The position numbers and the translations under genes were made by a program. A DNA stretch of 64,000 nucleotides, taken from NCBI RefSeq assembly GCF_000756305.1, contig NZ_JRFE01000016.1:217132-281131 (forward strand), read 5' to 3'. Positions 8,955-19,442 of the stretch are shown in pieces. Source of the DNA: Myxosarcina sp. GI1 (lineage in GTDB: Bacteria > Cyanobacteriota > Cyanobacteriia > Cyanobacteriales > Xenococcaceae). Under the pieces are notes generated by a model that saw only the letters and a list, made by a program, of their open reading frames with translations, made no database searches and was not told the origin of the DNA. Numbering within the stretch: position 1 is the stretch's first letter; each line of letters begins with the position of its first letter.

Positions 8955-9055
8955 TTTTTTTGCCTCATTTTATTAAAATTGTTTTTTGTATGTATTAAAT
9001 TTGTAGTTAATCGTCAAAGCTAAATTTATTTTGATTATTAATTAAAACCGTAATT

Positions 9056-10654
9056 TTACTCGGGTAATTCTAGTTTGGCAAAAATTGGGCTGGCTTTGCC
9101 CAAATTTTGATTTGCCGCTAGTTTGCCCCACTGAGAATGAAGCGCGAATTCAAGCTGTTTCTCGTCTCCTTCGTCGATACGATTAAAATCCCCAGTAAAT
9201 CCTAACTGCTGGTAAATACTATTACTTAAGTTAGGGATAACTGGCGATAACAAATAAGCCGTTAATCTAACAGATTCAAGGACTGCATACAAGATTTGCT
9301 CGACTTCAGCTTGTTTTCCCTGCTTAAACAGACTCCAGGGCGCGCTATCATCTATATATTTATTACTAGCGCGAATTAGAGCAAAAATGTCTTCACAAGC
9401 TTGAGAGAGTTTAAAACTCATGTAGTTTTGACTGACGCGATCGCCTAATTCTATCCCGATTTTTTTAAGTGGATGTTCGCGATCGAAATCGGCTTGGCTC
9501 AACTGTGGACCATTGCCCTGGCAGTATTTACGCAACATTCCCAGGGTACGATTGAGCAGGTTGCCCAGATCGTTAGCGAGATCGGCATTGAGCGTATTGA
9601 TAAAGCGGGTTTCGTTAAAATCTCCGTCTTTACCCAACTCAATTTCTTTAATAAAGTAATAGCGTACTGCGTCAGCACCATAGCGATCGACCAAACTAAA
9701 GGGATCTAAAGTATTACCCAAACTTTTTCCCATTTTTAGTCCGTCTTTGGTTAAAAAACCGTGACCGAACACTGTTTTTGGTACGGTCAATTCAGCAGAA
9801 GCTAACATAGCGGGCCAGTAAACCGCATGAAAACGTAAAATATCTTTACCTATTAAATGCAGATCGATCGGCCACCATTTCGATAGAGCATTAGCTAAAG
9901 TTGGTTCTTCTCCTGGTTCTAGTAATGCCGTTACGTACCCTAAAAGAGCATCAAACCACACATAAATTGTATGTTTGGGATCTACAGGAAGGGGAAACCC
10001 CCAATCAACATTGACGCGCGAAATTGAAAAATCTTGTAAACCTCGATTGACAAAATTTAAAATTTCATTGCGTCTGCTGGTTGGCTGAATAAAATTCGGT
10101 CTTTTGCTATAAAGTTCTTCTAAATACTGTTGGTATTTAGAAAGACGAAAGAAATAGTTTTCCTCGTCTCTCCATTCAACTGGTTTATTTACGTGAATCG
10201 AACAGCACTTATCTGTAGTTAGTTCCCTTTCCTCTTTAAATTCTTCACAAGATACGCAGTACCAGCCCTGTTGACGAGCGAGATAAATATCCCCCTTATC
10301 CCAAACACGTTGAAAAAATTCGTTGACGATCGCCTGATGGTTGTTAGCAGTAGTTCGACTGAAGCGATCGTATTTAATATTTAGCTTGTCCCAGAGAGAC
10401 TTAAAGCTATCAACGATGCGATCGCAATGAACTTGAGTAGCTAAACCCGTTTCGGCTGCCGTGCGCTGAATTTTAAGCCCGTGTTCGTCGGTACCAGTAA
10501 TTAGCAGTACCGATCTGCCCTGCAAACGTTGAAAACGAGCTATAACATCCGCCACTATAGTAGTGTAGGCACTACCAATGTGAGGAACATCATTAACATA
10601 ATAAAGAGGAGTTGTTAGTGTAAATCTGTCAAAGTTAGTTTGATAATCGTTCAT
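9056..10654 (-). CDS. metG: Methionyl-tRNA synthetase
   Basis: 532 residues, a class I synthetase that charges initiator and elongator tRNA-Met. The HIGH-type motif is PHIGSAYTT near residue 19, and the KMSKS-type motif is KMGKSLGNT near residue 305. A zinc knuckle lies around residues 135-160 (WYCVSCEEF ... TDKCCSIH). The anticodon-binding alpha-helical domain follows from about residue 350. There is no C-terminal Trbp111-like tRNA-binding extension, so this is the short form usual in cyanobacteria. It stands alone, with 470 bases of non-coding DNA upstream. Confidence 0.97.
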   Translation of the reverse strand: MNDYQTNFDRFTLTTPLYYVNDVPHIGSAYTTIVADVIARFQRLQGRSVLLITGTDEHGLKIQRTAAETGLATQVHCDRIVDSFKSLWDKLNIKYDRFSRTTANNHQAIVNEFFQRVWDKGDIYLARQQGWYCVSCEEFKEERELTTDKCCSIHVNKPVEWRDEENYFFRLSKYQQYLEELYSKRPNFIQPTSRRNEILNFVNRGLQDFSISRVNVDWGFPLPVDPKHTIYVWFDALLGYVTALLEPGEEPTLANALSKWWPIDLHLIGKDILRFHAVYWPAMLASAELTVPKTVFGHGFLTKDGLKMGKSLGNTLDPFSLVDRYGADAVRYYFIKEIELGKDGDFNETRFINTLNADLANDLGNLLNRTLGMLRKYCQGNGPQLSQADFDREHPLKKIGIELGDRVSQNYMSFKLSQACEDIFALIRASNKYIDDSAPWSLFKQGKQAEVEQILYAVLESVRLTAYLLSPVIPNLSNSIYQQLGFTGDFNRIDEGDEKQLEFALHSQWGKLAANQNLGKASPIFAKLELPE

Positions 10655-11124
10655 TAATTAGTTATTAGAGATATAAATTTAACTCCACAGCCGCAACTTC
10701 AGAGTAAATCGTGTTTAATAGCATAGGTTTTTATAGTTTGGTTGTTATACAAAATTAATTAGCTAACAGGGAATTGCAGGATTTATCGAGTTCGATCGCG
10801 CTTAGCGATAGTTTATCGGCAATCTTAGTTTTGTTACGCAAAATACAAATTATACTTTTTATAGTTTATAGCTTGACGAGCTTTCACTATCAGTATTATT
10901 TACGACATAGATGAATATTGCCACTATGGAAAATACTTAATACTTATGCGATTTATTTAACAAAATTCGTAAGATAAATCTACTTTTTCCCTGAATTGAC
11001 TATTTCCGTCTTAAATATAGCTTTCGTGAGATTGAAAAAAATTAAAAATTTGTTAACTATTTTATGTCGGCATACAGTCTTTTTGACTCTCAAATCAAAT
11101 TACTCCTTAAGTTTAACTACGTAA
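10655..11124. other. Intergenic region between divergent metG and plsC-like genes
   Basis: 470 bases of AT-rich sequence. I see no ORF, tRNA-like cloverleaf, riboswitch-like structure or strong terminator. It must hold the promoters of both divergent genes, but no element can be named with confidence. Confidence 0.5.
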
Positions 11125-11841
11125 ATGTATTTCGATCTTTCTCATTTGACTGCTCGCTCTATTTTGTCAGCAATTAATATTCAGTTATCTATAGAAGGTA
11201 CGGCTCGTATTCCTCAAGATGTTCCTGTAATTGTCGTCAGTAATCACCGCAGCTTTTTAGACGCACCAATTTTAATCGCCAGTTTGCCTTATCCATTGCG
11301 GATCGCCTGTCATCACTATATGGGAGAAGCACCAGGGATTCGACAGGTGGCAGTCGATTTATTAGGATGCTTTCCCCTGGCAGAATCTGGGCGCAAAAAA
11401 AAGCAGTTTTTCGACCGCGCTTCGGAACTTTTAGCAGTCAGGCAATGGGTTGGTTTGTTTCCCGAAGGAACCAAACCAATGGTCGAACCAACTAAACCCA
11501 ACCAGTTAGGTAAGTTCGAGCGTGGATTTGCTCATTTAGCCTGGAGAGTTCCCGTATCTAATCTGGCGGTTTTACCGATTGCCATTGCTGCTTTGGATGA
11601 GACGATTTATCCCACAATTCCCATTCGCTGGTTGAAAAGATTCGATCGAGAAGAACCGTTTTTTGACCGTTCTGGTTCGCACCCAATGATAATTTACCAT
11701 CGAGTCAGGGTTGCTATCGGTCATCCCTATTGGATTGGCAATGAAAAAAAGGAGCAGTATCAGGGCAAGCAGGCAAAAAAACTCGCTCTCGATCTTACTA
11801 ACCATTGCCATACGCAAATTTCTGAATTACTTAATAAATAA
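11125..11841 (+). CDS. 1-acyl-sn-glycerol-3-phosphate acyltransferase family (PlsC-like)
   Basis: 238 residues. The acyltransferase block I motif NHRSFLD (HxxxxD) sits near residue 41, and the phosphate-binding block FPEGTK near residue 112. These are the hallmarks of LPLAT/PlsC enzymes that transfer acyl chains to lysophosphatidate. There is no obvious transmembrane helix, only amphipathic hydrophobic stretches. The specific acceptor is not proven; cyanobacteria carry several paralogues. It lies 65 bases upstream of an alpha/beta hydrolase on the same strand, so the two may be co-transcribed and share a role in lipid turnover. Confidence 0.88.
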   Translation: MYFDLSHLTARSILSAINIQLSIEGTARIPQDVPVIVVSNHRSFLDAPILIASLPYPLRIACHHYMGEAPGIRQVAVDLLGCFPLAESGRKKKQFFDRASELLAVRQWVGLFPEGTKPMVEPTKPNQLGKFERGFAHLAWRVPVSNLAVLPIAIAALDETIYPTIPIRWLKRFDREEPFFDRSGSHPMIIYHRVRVAIGHPYWIGNEKKEQYQGKQAKKLALDLTNHCHTQISELLNK

Positions 11842-11906
11842 TACATACTAGTTAATAAGTATTTTTATTTTTTACTGGCTTCGATCTCTTAACTGCGTTT
11901 ATTTAA

Positions 11907-12737
11907 ATGAAACATCCCCAACTACATTTTCTGCCAGCGAAAAAAGGTTTTGGCGATCGCCCTGTAAAGCGAGAAGCTAATCTTCCTTTATTTGTTTACA
12001 TTCCTGGTATGGATGGGACTGGAGAATTACTACAAATACACGAAGCCAAACTAGCAGCTAATTTTGCTTTGCGCTGTTTGTCGATCCCTGCTAACCATTT
12101 GGGCAATTGGAACATTTTGGCAAGAGAAACTATCGAACTAATCGAACGAGAATTAAATTTCAATTCCCAACGTTTGGTATATCTTTGCGGCGAATCTTTT
12201 GGGGGCTGTCTGGCAATTAAAGTCGTTCTTACTGCTCCTAATTTGATTCAGCGTTTGATCTTAGCCAATCCCGCATCATCTTTCAATCGCAGACCTTTTT
12301 TAGGCTGGGGAGTCGATCTAGTCCAGTGGATGCCTCCCTGGCTACATGGTTACTCTTCTGTAGGATTACTGCCTTTTTTAGCCGAACTATCTCGCATCGA
12401 ACCTAACGATCGTAGAGCTTTAATTAAAGCGATGAAGCTGCTTTCACCACAACAGGTAAGTCGCCGTTTGGCACTACTACGAGATTTTGAGGTTTCTCCA
12501 GCAGAACTTAGCAGTATCGATATACCCACGTTGATTTTGGCAGGTGCGGCAGACCGCCTTTTACCCTCTGTCGAAGAAGCACGACGCTTAGTAGCTCTAC
12601 TATCTCATGCGAAAATGACGATTTTGCCTCATAGCGGGCATGCTTGTTTGCTGGAAAATCAACTCGATCTTTACGAAATTCTCGCCCGACAAAACTTTTT
12701 ACCGAGCGAAAACTATGGAGCCAATCTAGCTTCATAA
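11907..12737 (+). CDS. Alpha/beta hydrolase
   Basis: 276 residues. The oxyanion/entry region is [12 protein letters not shown] near residue 30. The nucleophile elbow is CGESFGG near residue 108 (Ser in GxSxG), the acid is likely Asp in [10 protein letters not shown] near residue 213, and the catalytic His is in [11 protein letters not shown] near residue 240. The triad therefore looks intact. The GMDG motif resembles hydrolase/acyltransferase proteins related to plant esterase/acyltransferases (PES-like), but the substrate is not known. Its stop overlaps the convergent ilvH stop by 6 bp. The PlsC-like gene is immediately upstream. Confidence 0.86.
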   Translation: MKHPQLHFLPAKKGFGDRPVKREANLPLFVYIPGMDGTGELLQIHEAKLAANFALRCLSIPANHLGNWNILARETIELIERELNFNSQRLVYLCGESFGGCLAIKVVLTAPNLIQRLILANPASSFNRRPFLGWGVDLVQWMPPWLHGYSSVGLLPFLAELSRIEPNDRRALIKAMKLLSPQQVSRRLALLRDFEVSPAELSSIDIPTLILAGAADRLLPSVEEARRLVALLSHAKMTILPHSGHACLLENQLDLYEILARQNFLPSENYGANLAS

Positions 12738-13259
12738 TCCAACTTTGGCTTCTAAAGACTTGAGATATTCTGTATTGACTTTTGATTCACGAACTAGGGC
12801 AATTTTTCCAGTACGAGCAATTTCACGGATGCCAAACTTATTTAACATTTGAATAATTGCCACCATTTTACCGGGATCGCCTACTACCTCAATTGTTAGA
12901 CTATCTTCAGACATATCTACAATTCGCGCCCGAAAAATCTGAGTTACCTGAATTACCTCAGCGCGATTGGAAGAGGTGGCATTTACTTTTACCAACATTA
13001 ATTCTCTTTCTACACAAGGCTTTTCAGTAATATCTTGTACCTTAAGTACGCTAATCAATTTGTAAAGCTGTTTGATTAACTGTTCGATAATGCGATCGTC
13101 TCCAGGTACCACCATAGTAATCCGCGAGATGCCCATTTGTTCGGCAGGACCGACGGCCAGACTTTCAATATTAAAACCGCGACGGGCAAATAACCCAGCA
13201 ATGCGAGTCAAAACTCCCGCTTCGTCTTCTACTAATACAGAAATTGTATGTTTCATCAT
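12732..13259 (-). CDS. ilvH: Acetolactate synthase small (regulatory) subunit
   Basis: 175 residues, the normal length. An N-terminal ACT domain ([33 protein letters not shown]) binds the feedback inhibitor valine, and the C-terminal half (about residues 85-165) matches the ALS small-subunit C-domain. It activates and confers feedback control on the catalytic subunit in branched-chain amino acid synthesis. The large subunit gene is not in this window, as is common in cyanobacteria. Two adjacent ATG codons (13259 and 13256) are possible starts. The 3' end overlaps the convergent hydrolase by 6 bp. Confidence 0.96.
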   Translation of the reverse strand: MMKHTISVLVEDEAGVLTRIAGLFARRGFNIESLAVGPAEQMGISRITMVVPGDDRIIEQLIKQLYKLISVLKVQDITEKPCVERELMLVKVNATSSNRAEVIQVTQIFRARIVDMSEDSLTIEVVGDPGKMVAIIQMLNKFGIREIARTGKIALVRESKVNTEYLKSLEAKVGL

Positions 13260-13440
13260 TAATAATTAGTCATTATGCTCTAGGCACTAGCTACCGAGCA
13301 CTAAATTTTAGTAAATATTTTTCGCGTTTGGTTTGTACCTCATGGCTACAATAAACAAACGCCATCCATCATAGTTTGTAAAGTTAATTAGTATATCATC
13401 TAAGTAAGATAACTTACAAGAAGCTAACAGATGTTAAAGC

Positions 13441-14349
13441 TTACAACTTTTGTAGCCAACTTAGTAAGAGAGAATTAAAGCGATCGGGACATTCATCGTG
13501 GGGACAGTGACCTACATCTTCTAGTTCGACTAACTCTATCTGAGAATTTAAAGCCGCGATCTCCCTGGCTTGCTGGGGAGGAACCATGCGATCGCGTAGC
13601 CCCCAAATCAACAACATAGGCAGATTGAGACGCGGTATGGTTTCTTTGACTGGGGCAGCAAATCCTGCTTTTCTGACGCTTTTGGATAGAGAATATAAAG
13701 TTTTTTCCGAGCCGCGATCGTAGGCAGGATTGGCTAAAATTTCTACTAATTCGTCAGTAACTGCGGTTTTATCGTGATAGGCTATTCTCGCCCAGCGACG
13801 TATTATTCCAGGCTTTCTAAGAAATTTCAATAAATTCTCGATTAACAAAGGGGATGCTACTAAGTCTTCTAGTTTAGTAACCACAGGACGAAGGAGACGC
13901 GGCAGCATCTCCTGTCGTACCGAAACATCGGGCAGGCTCAACATAACCAAACCAGCAACCATATCGGGATAAGTATCGGCAACGCTGAGACAAACCAAAG
14001 AACCAATAGAGTTGCCGACTAAAACTGTCGGTCGAGCGATAAAAGTCTGCCAAAAATCTCTAATCTGTTCGCGCCATAAATCTGCACTATAGTCAACGCT
14101 AGCTTTTCTAGAGGCACCAAATCCTAATAAGTCTAAAGCGTATACCGTATAGTATTGACTTATTACGGATAAATTGTTGCGCCAATGCTCGATACTAGCG
14201 CCAAAACCGTGAATAAAAATTAGCGGTGGCAGAGATACTTTGCCTATACTGTGATTGCTGCGAATAAAGCTATAGCGAACTTGCCAGCCTCGCCAAACCC
14301 AATCGCGTTGATTGCCAATACGCTGTTGCCAAGAAAGATTTTCGGTCAC
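13441..14349 (-). CDS. Alpha/beta hydrolase
   Basis: 302 residues from a GTG start. Motifs: oxyanion segment FIHGFGASIEHW near residue 47, nucleophile elbow VGNSIGSLV near residue 110, acid in WGLRDRMVPP near residue 250 and catalytic His in VGHCPHDECPDRF near residue 280. The sequence resembles the haloalkane dehalogenase/epoxide hydrolase-like branch that includes plant chloroplast homologues. A pigment or lipid ester substrate is conceivable but not shown. It is transcribed away from infC. Confidence 0.88.
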   Translation of the reverse strand: MTENLSWQQRIGNQRDWVWRGWQVRYSFIRSNHSIGKVSLPPLIFIHGFGASIEHWRNNLSVISQYYTVYALDLLGFGASRKASVDYSADLWREQIRDFWQTFIARPTVLVGNSIGSLVCLSVADTYPDMVAGLVMLSLPDVSVRQEMLPRLLRPVVTKLEDLVASPLLIENLLKFLRKPGIIRRWARIAYHDKTAVTDELVEILANPAYDRGSEKTLYSLSKSVRKAGFAAPVKETIPRLNLPMLLIWGLRDRMVPPQQAREIAALNSQIELVELEDVGHCPHDECPDRFNSLLLSWLQKL

Positions 14350-14564
14350 AATTAATTAATGTGCTTAAAAATTATTTACAGTACGTTAATTTTAAGTCTC
14401 AAACACTTTTAAATGCTGAAGCGACGGTTAAAAGGTTAATTTGCTAAATTAAAAAATAAAAGTTAACATAATGCTCCTTTTAAATCTCGCTCGGTAAAAT
14501 AGCAAGTAAATAAGATACTTGCTTTAACTATACTCAGATTACTAAGGAATAATTAGATACGCCT

Positions 14565-15095
14565 GTGATAGATAAAAGACGCAATAATCGCGATCTAACC
14601 AAAACTAACGAAAGAATTCGTTTTCCCAAAATCCGTGTTATCGATTCTGAAGGTGAGCAATTGGGCATCATTACGCCTAAAGAAGCTTTGACCGTAGCTA
14701 GAGAAAAAAATTTAGACCTAGTCCTGGTCAGCGAGACGGCAGATCCTCCCGTCTGCAAAATTATGGACTATGGTAAGTACAAATACGAACAAGATAAAAA
14801 GCAAAAGGAAGCGAAGAAAAAACAGCATAATGCTGATATCAAGGAAGTAAAGATGCGCTATAAGATCGAAGAACACGATTACAACGTGCGCGTCAAGAGC
14901 GCTCAACGCTTTCTTAAGTCAGGAGATAAGGTCAAAGCTACCGTAAGTTTTAGAGGTCGCGAAATTCAGCATTCTAACCTGGCAGAAAAGCTGCTGCAGC
15001 GAATGGCATCCGATCTTGAAGACGTGGCAGAGATTCAGCAATCTCCCAAACGAGAGGGACGTAACATGATGATGATGCTGTCTCCGAAAAAGTAG
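14565..15095 (+). CDS. infC: Translation initiation factor IF-3
   Basis: 176 residues from a GTG start. The N-terminal domain ([20 protein letters not shown]) and the linker with [17 protein letters not shown] lead to the C-terminal domain ([36 protein letters not shown]), all typical of IF-3. The factor binds the 30S subunit, prevents premature subunit joining and checks the initiator tRNA. A rare start codon on infC is well known in bacteria, where it allows IF-3 to limit its own translation; GTG here may serve this. The closest purine stretch (AAGGA) is about 17 bases upstream, an unusual distance. Confidence 0.97.
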   Translation: MIDKRRNNRDLTKTNERIRFPKIRVIDSEGEQLGIITPKEALTVAREKNLDLVLVSETADPPVCKIMDYGKYKYEQDKKQKEAKKKQHNADIKEVKMRYKIEEHDYNVRVKSAQRFLKSGDKVKATVSFRGREIQHSNLAEKLLQRMASDLEDVAEIQQSPKREGRNMMMMLSPKK

Positions 15096-15120
15096 GAAGA
15101 GACAAGCACAAGCTCTAGTT

Positions 15121-17136
15121 TTATTTCTCGTTTAACACCGCTAATGCCGCCTTAATTAACTGAAAATAAGGCGGCTTAGTAACTTTGACTTTTTGGGTTT
15201 CTTTGGTGGTTTTTAACAAACCAAAGCGATCGCCCCTGGCGACTACCAAGACTTTACCGCGATCGTTTCTAATGCTTAATTTTTTGGCATCATCGAGCAG
15301 ACTACAGGTGTAAATCCTGCCATTATGGGTAAAAACTCCTTGCTCGTTTTGGCGATCGCTAGTTGGGGCTTGGGGAACTCTAACGCCTACTAACTCTAGT
15401 TCGATATTGGTAGCGCCTTGCCAATGGTTTTCTTTTAGTTTGTAGGCAATATCCAAAGGACTCGGTAGGGGAAAATATTCTTTCCAACGCCAGGCGATCG
15501 CTTTTATTTCGGATTTAGAACCCTGTTCTTGCAAGACTAGCTTTAGATGATTTTTACCAATAGTTTTTTGCTCTTTGATAATTACTTTTGGAGTCCAGAA
15601 AACGGGGGGAGGATTGCCAATACCCCAAGGTTGTAGACTTTCGATTTGTTGGTAAAGTTGCAAGTTAATTTCTTCTAGACTAGCAAGAGCATCTATTTTT
15701 ACTAATGGCTTGAGATGCTCTATTTTTAGCGATTTATGTGCGAAATCACTAAGTTTTTGTTCGAGTTTATCTAAATTACTGGCTGGAAAACTAAAACCAC
15801 CTGCGGCTTTATGTCCGCCAAACTTACCTAGTAAATCTCGACAATAATTTAAAGCTTCAAAGATATTAAATTCTTCAATACCCCGCGCCGAACCGCGAAT
15901 CGTGTTTTTTTCAGCGTCTTCGTAAGTTCCGATAAACACGGGAACCCCATACCGTTCAACTAGTCGAGAAGCAACAATACCAATTACTCCGTGATGCCAG
16001 TTTGCCGATACTACAACTAATACTCGCGATTGCTTCCAGGGAATGGGAGTTTCTCTTACTAATGCGATCGCCTCACGTTCGATCTGTTCGCATAGCTGCC
16101 GCCGCTTGAGGTTAATCTGTTCGCACTGCATGGCTCTTTCTAATGCCAAACCTGGTTCGTCGGTAGTCAAAAGTTCGATTACTAGCTGGGGATCGCCAAT
16201 TCGTCCTACGGCATTAATTCTCGGACCCAATTTAAAACCAATATCGTCTGGTTGCAGCTGTTTCTGTTCTTCTTTGACTCCCGCTACCTGCATTAATGCC
16301 TGTATTCCTAACAATTGGGAATTTGGTAAGGCACGCAAACCACGTTTTAACCAACGGCGATTTACCCCTACTAATGGGGCGAGATCGGCAATTGTGCCTA
16401 ATGTAAACAATTCTAAAAGACGTTCGGTCAAACCTTTTAATTTACCCAAACTTTGAGCGGTAGCTACTGCTAAAATGTACGCCACTCCCACACCTGCCAG
16501 TCCTTTGTAGGGAGAAGTATCGGCAAGCAGCTTGGGATTTAGAATCGCATCAGCAGGAGGTAATTTTGGCGGTAAATCGTGGTGGTCGGTAATAATTACG
16601 CTCAGACCCAACTCTACTGCTAGCGCGACTGGTTCGTAAGCAGAAATGCCGTTATCGACGGTTAAAATCAAACCTACTCCAGAATCAGCAAATTCTTCAA
16701 CAATGCGCTTGTTGATGCCGTAGCCATCCTTCATGCGGCTGGGAATAGCATAATCGACATCTGCGCCTAAATGGTTTAAAGCTCTTAGCAGTAAAGCCGT
16801 ACTAGTCATGCCGTCTGCATCGTAATCACCGCAGATCGCGATTTTTTCACCATCGGCGATCGCTCGTTGCAATAGTTTGACACTATTCGCCAAATCGGAA
16901 AATTCTGACAGAGGAGAAGGTAACTGTTGAGATTCTGGTTGGATATAGATATGAGCTGTCTCTAAAGTTTCTATGCCGCGATTAATAATTACCTGAGCGA
17001 CTAAAGAAAGTAGTTCGATAGCAATACTTAGTTGCGCGGCTTTAGCTGGCTGCGCCGGGGCAATTTGCCATCTTTGATTGGGTAAACGCTTATTGGTATG
17101 GTGTTGGCTGGCGGCGGCTGAAGATTTATCGCTCAT
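15121..17136 (-). CDS. recJ: Single-stranded-DNA-specific exonuclease RecJ
   Basis: About 671 residues from the ATG at 17136; an in-frame TTG lies three codons upstream. The DHH phosphoesterase motifs are visible: ICGDYDADGMTSTALLLRA near residue 95, and VIITDHHDLPP (the DHH motif) near residue 185. The DHHA1 domain (GKFGGHKAAGGFSF) and the C-terminal RecJ OB domain follow. RecJ degrades single-stranded DNA 5' to 3' in recombination and mismatch or excision repair. The gene is convergent with infC, with only 25 bases between the two stops. Confidence 0.96.
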   Translation of the reverse strand: MSDKSSAAASQHHTNKRLPNQRWQIAPAQPAKAAQLSIAIELLSLVAQVIINRGIETLETAHIYIQPESQQLPSPLSEFSDLANSVKLLQRAIADGEKIAICGDYDADGMTSTALLLRALNHLGADVDYAIPSRMKDGYGINKRIVEEFADSGVGLILTVDNGISAYEPVALAVELGLSVIITDHHDLPPKLPPADAILNPKLLADTSPYKGLAGVGVAYILAVATAQSLGKLKGLTERLLELFTLGTIADLAPLVGVNRRWLKRGLRALPNSQLLGIQALMQVAGVKEEQKQLQPDDIGFKLGPRINAVGRIGDPQLVIELLTTDEPGLALERAMQCEQINLKRRQLCEQIEREAIALVRETPIPWKQSRVLVVVSANWHHGVIGIVASRLVERYGVPVFIGTYEDAEKNTIRGSARGIEEFNIFEALNYCRDLLGKFGGHKAAGGFSFPASNLDKLEQKLSDFAHKSLKIEHLKPLVKIDALASLEEINLQLYQQIESLQPWGIGNPPPVFWTPKVIIKEQKTIGKNHLKLVLQEQGSKSEIKAIAWRWKEYFPLPSPLDIAYKLKENHWQGATNIELELVGVRVPQAPTSDRQNEQGVFTHNGRIYTCSLLDDAKKLSIRNDRGKVLVVARGDRFGLLKTTKETQKVKVTKPPYFQLIKAALAVLNEK

Positions 17137-17190
17137 TAAAGGCAATGGAAGACATCTATCTTAAGATATCGAAGTTTGTCTTATTTTCAT

Positions 17191-18690
17191 CTAATAAGCA
17201 GTATCTTCTCTAAGAGTATCAATAGTAGAAGTAGAATCTACGGTGGTTTTTTGTAGCCAATCTTCACCAATTTGGATAGTTATATCGGAACCTAAAACTC
17301 CAGTGCTTTCTACCACTACTTCTCCCAACCCTAATACGGCACGAACTTGCTTGGCAGCTTCAGCATCTCCCGACTGTGCGATAATTTTAGTTTCTGCTAG
17401 CGTGTCTGGCTGGTCATAACCGAAAGAAATTCTTCTATAGCCAGCTTCGGCTAGAGTTTCCCTTGCTAAATTCGCTGCTTGCGAATTATCGGTGCTATTT
17501 TGCAGGTAGATGTTTAACTTGGCAGCGCGAGCGTGAGCTTGTTCTTCCCAGGAAACATAAGGCTCGTCGGTTTCTAGTTGGTGGGATGGCAGTGCAAAAT
17601 GCTGGGTCATCATGGTATCGATGCGATCGCTATCTGGCAGCCAATAGCTAATCCCCGACCTGCCATCGCCGCTAAAGCCTCCTGGTAGCATCATCATATT
17701 GACATCAGACCTTTCGGTATTGGCAGCAAAATTAGCCAGAGCCATTAATTCTTTTACAGTTAAGTTAGTATCAATGTGAGATTGAATGACAGATAGGATT
17801 TTAGGAATTTTTACTATAGTTGCAGGTTTTAGACTCTGCTCTACTAAAGAGCGCATCAGCATTTGCTGTCGTTGTACCCTGGAGATATCGCCAAAAGCAT
17901 CGTAGCGAAAACGCAAAAACTGTACTGCTTTATCTCCATCTAAATGCTGTCTGCCTTTTTTAAGATCGATATATAGATGCTGGCTAAAGTCATTGTATTT
18001 CATATCTTTAGGAACGTTGACCGTAACGCCGCCTAAAGCATCAATTAATTTTTCAATTCCTTGAATGTTGACTCTCACATAGCGATCGACGCTAACTCCA
18101 CCTAATAGTTCGCTGACTGTAGCAGCAGTTAAAGCGGGTCCGCCATATTCATTAGCACGATTGATTTTTTCGATGCCATGCCCATCTAAGTCTACACGGG
18201 TGTCTCTAGGAATAGACAAAACTGCCAGTTTTCCCGCCTGGGGATCGAATCGCAACAGCAACATGGTGTCGCTCAGACCTTCAAAAGAATTGACTAATTC
18301 TAAATAGCCAGCTTCTGGTGGTGAGGAACTAGGATTATCTTTTAAGTCAGAAGTAAGAACTTTGATCCCCGAAACTAAGATATTTACAGGACGAGATAAT
18401 TCTGGAATCTTTAAAGTTTTAGCGTCTACGGTTTCTTCCTGACTAAAAACTTCTGCTTCTTCTGGTGATAACTTTGCCTGTTGTAAGGGAGATGAAACTG
18501 AAAAATTAACTGCCAAAAACGCGCCTACTGCTGCTGAAACCAGAGAAACTGCACCCAATCCCAAGCCAATAACAATAGTTTTTCCTCGGCGTTTGTTTGT
18601 AGTACGAGTTTTACGACGGTGACTGCGCTCGTTATTTGACCTAGATTTTTTTCCTGAAGGAGAGACTCGATGGACTTTTTTGAGTGGCAC
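17191..18690 (-). CDS. LytR-CpsA-Psr (LCP) family glycopolymer transferase
   Basis: 499 residues from a GTG start. A very basic N-terminus (about residues 1-35) precedes one transmembrane helix (about 38-66), so the bulk is periplasmic. The LCP domain spans about residues 100-290, with the catalytic/pyrophosphate-binding residues in SDTMLLLRFD, SIPRDTRVD, INRANEYGG and RFRYDAFGDISRVQRQQ. A LytR_C domain closes the protein at about residues 395-485. LCP enzymes attach polyprenyl-linked glycopolymers to the cell wall. It may share a transcript with the downstream recJ, 45 bases away. Confidence 0.93.
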   Translation of the reverse strand: MPLKKVHRVSPSGKKSRSNNERSHRRKTRTTNKRRGKTIVIGLGLGAVSLVSAAVGAFLAVNFSVSSPLQQAKLSPEEAEVFSQEETVDAKTLKIPELSRPVNILVSGIKVLTSDLKDNPSSSPPEAGYLELVNSFEGLSDTMLLLRFDPQAGKLAVLSIPRDTRVDLDGHGIEKINRANEYGGPALTAATVSELLGGVSVDRYVRVNIQGIEKLIDALGGVTVNVPKDMKYNDFSQHLYIDLKKGRQHLDGDKAVQFLRFRYDAFGDISRVQRQQMLMRSLVEQSLKPATIVKIPKILSVIQSHIDTNLTVKELMALANFAANTERSDVNMMMLPGGFSGDGRSGISYWLPDSDRIDTMMTQHFALPSHQLETDEPYVSWEEQAHARAAKLNIYLQNSTDNSQAANLARETLAEAGYRRISFGYDQPDTLAETKIIAQSGDAEAAKQVRAVLGLGEVVVESTGVLGSDITIQIGEDWLQKTTVDSTSTIDTLREDTAY

Positions 18691-19050
18691 TGAATATCCT
18701 CACACTATGCTATAAAAAGTAATTTTTCTTAACTATTGGGTACACGTAAGTATAGATTATGGACTAATTGAGCTTAACGATTGTTTCATACTTGCCTAAA
18801 TTTACGTACATATTTAATACATTAAAAATACATATCGATCTTAGCTTTTCAATTTAAATAATGACAGCATCGATCGCTAAATTGTGCCATAAGTATTTAC
18901 ACTTTATTTTTTGGCGACCTGGTTAAGCTATTTGTCATTTCGAGCGCGTATTTGTTCTGGTCAACTTTTGAAAAAACCCAAAAAGTTCGATTTTAAAGTT
19001 AGCCGATACAACGTCTACTGAATGACACTACTGGGTGAGTAGGATATTAG
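18691..19050. other. Intergenic region upstream of the LCP gene
   Basis: 360 bases without a supportable gene. It contains the LCP promoter region and the 3' flank of a small membrane-protein gene. I see no clear terminator, tRNA or repeat. Confidence 0.45.
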
Positions 19051-19416
19051 CTAGCAATCTGAGACTTTACTCGATTTATCACTGACGAATAAATGAGGAA
19101 TTTTTCCTGCTTTGAGCCGAGTCATTAACCATAAGCAAGTTAAAAAATAACCTGTAGTCAATAAAGCATTAGCATACAGCACTCGAAAAGCCAATAGATC
19201 TGAAGTTCGATCGGCACTCAGTAACAGTAAAATATATGCTGACGACCAAGTTAGCAGTAAATTAATAGCAACACGACTGACTTTTTGCTGTCGAGTATTA
19301 CCCTTTTTTCGGCTTAAAGTCCAAATAGCGGGGATTATGCCTGCTATTGGCAACAAATAAATCCATAGCTGCCAATACTGTTCTTGGGCTTCTGAAACTG
19401 AATGTCGATTATTCAT
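19051..19416 (-). CDS. Small membrane protein, unknown function
   Basis: 121 residues from an ATG. Three hydrophobic segments are visible: about residues 15-33 (WIYLLPIAGIIPAIWTL), 50-66 (INLLLTWSSAYILLLL) and 77-98 (VLYANALLTTGYFLTCLWLM), separated by a basic loop (RKKGNTRQQK). The C-terminus is polar. It looks like a conserved cyanobacterial multi-pass protein, but I do not recognise a named family. It is divergent from mobA, with 26 bases between the starts, so the two promoters must overlap. Confidence 0.7.
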   Translation of the reverse strand: MNNRHSVSEAQEQYWQLWIYLLPIAGIIPAIWTLSRKKGNTRQQKVSRVAINLLLTWSSAYILLLLSADRTSDLLAFRVLYANALLTTGYFLTCLWLMTRLKAGKIPHLFVSDKSSKVSDC

Positions 19417-19442
19417 CTACCTATACTGCGATCGCTAGTTTA

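Noticed and set aside
10655..11124. Possible tRNA or riboswitch upstream of metG
   Set aside because: No cloverleaf, T-box-like or SAM-riboswitch-like pairing could be built from the sequence.
19347..19442. Longer N-terminus for MobA
   Set aside because: The extension lies inside the divergent membrane-protein gene and has no counterpart in the family, whose signature starts soon after ATG 19443.
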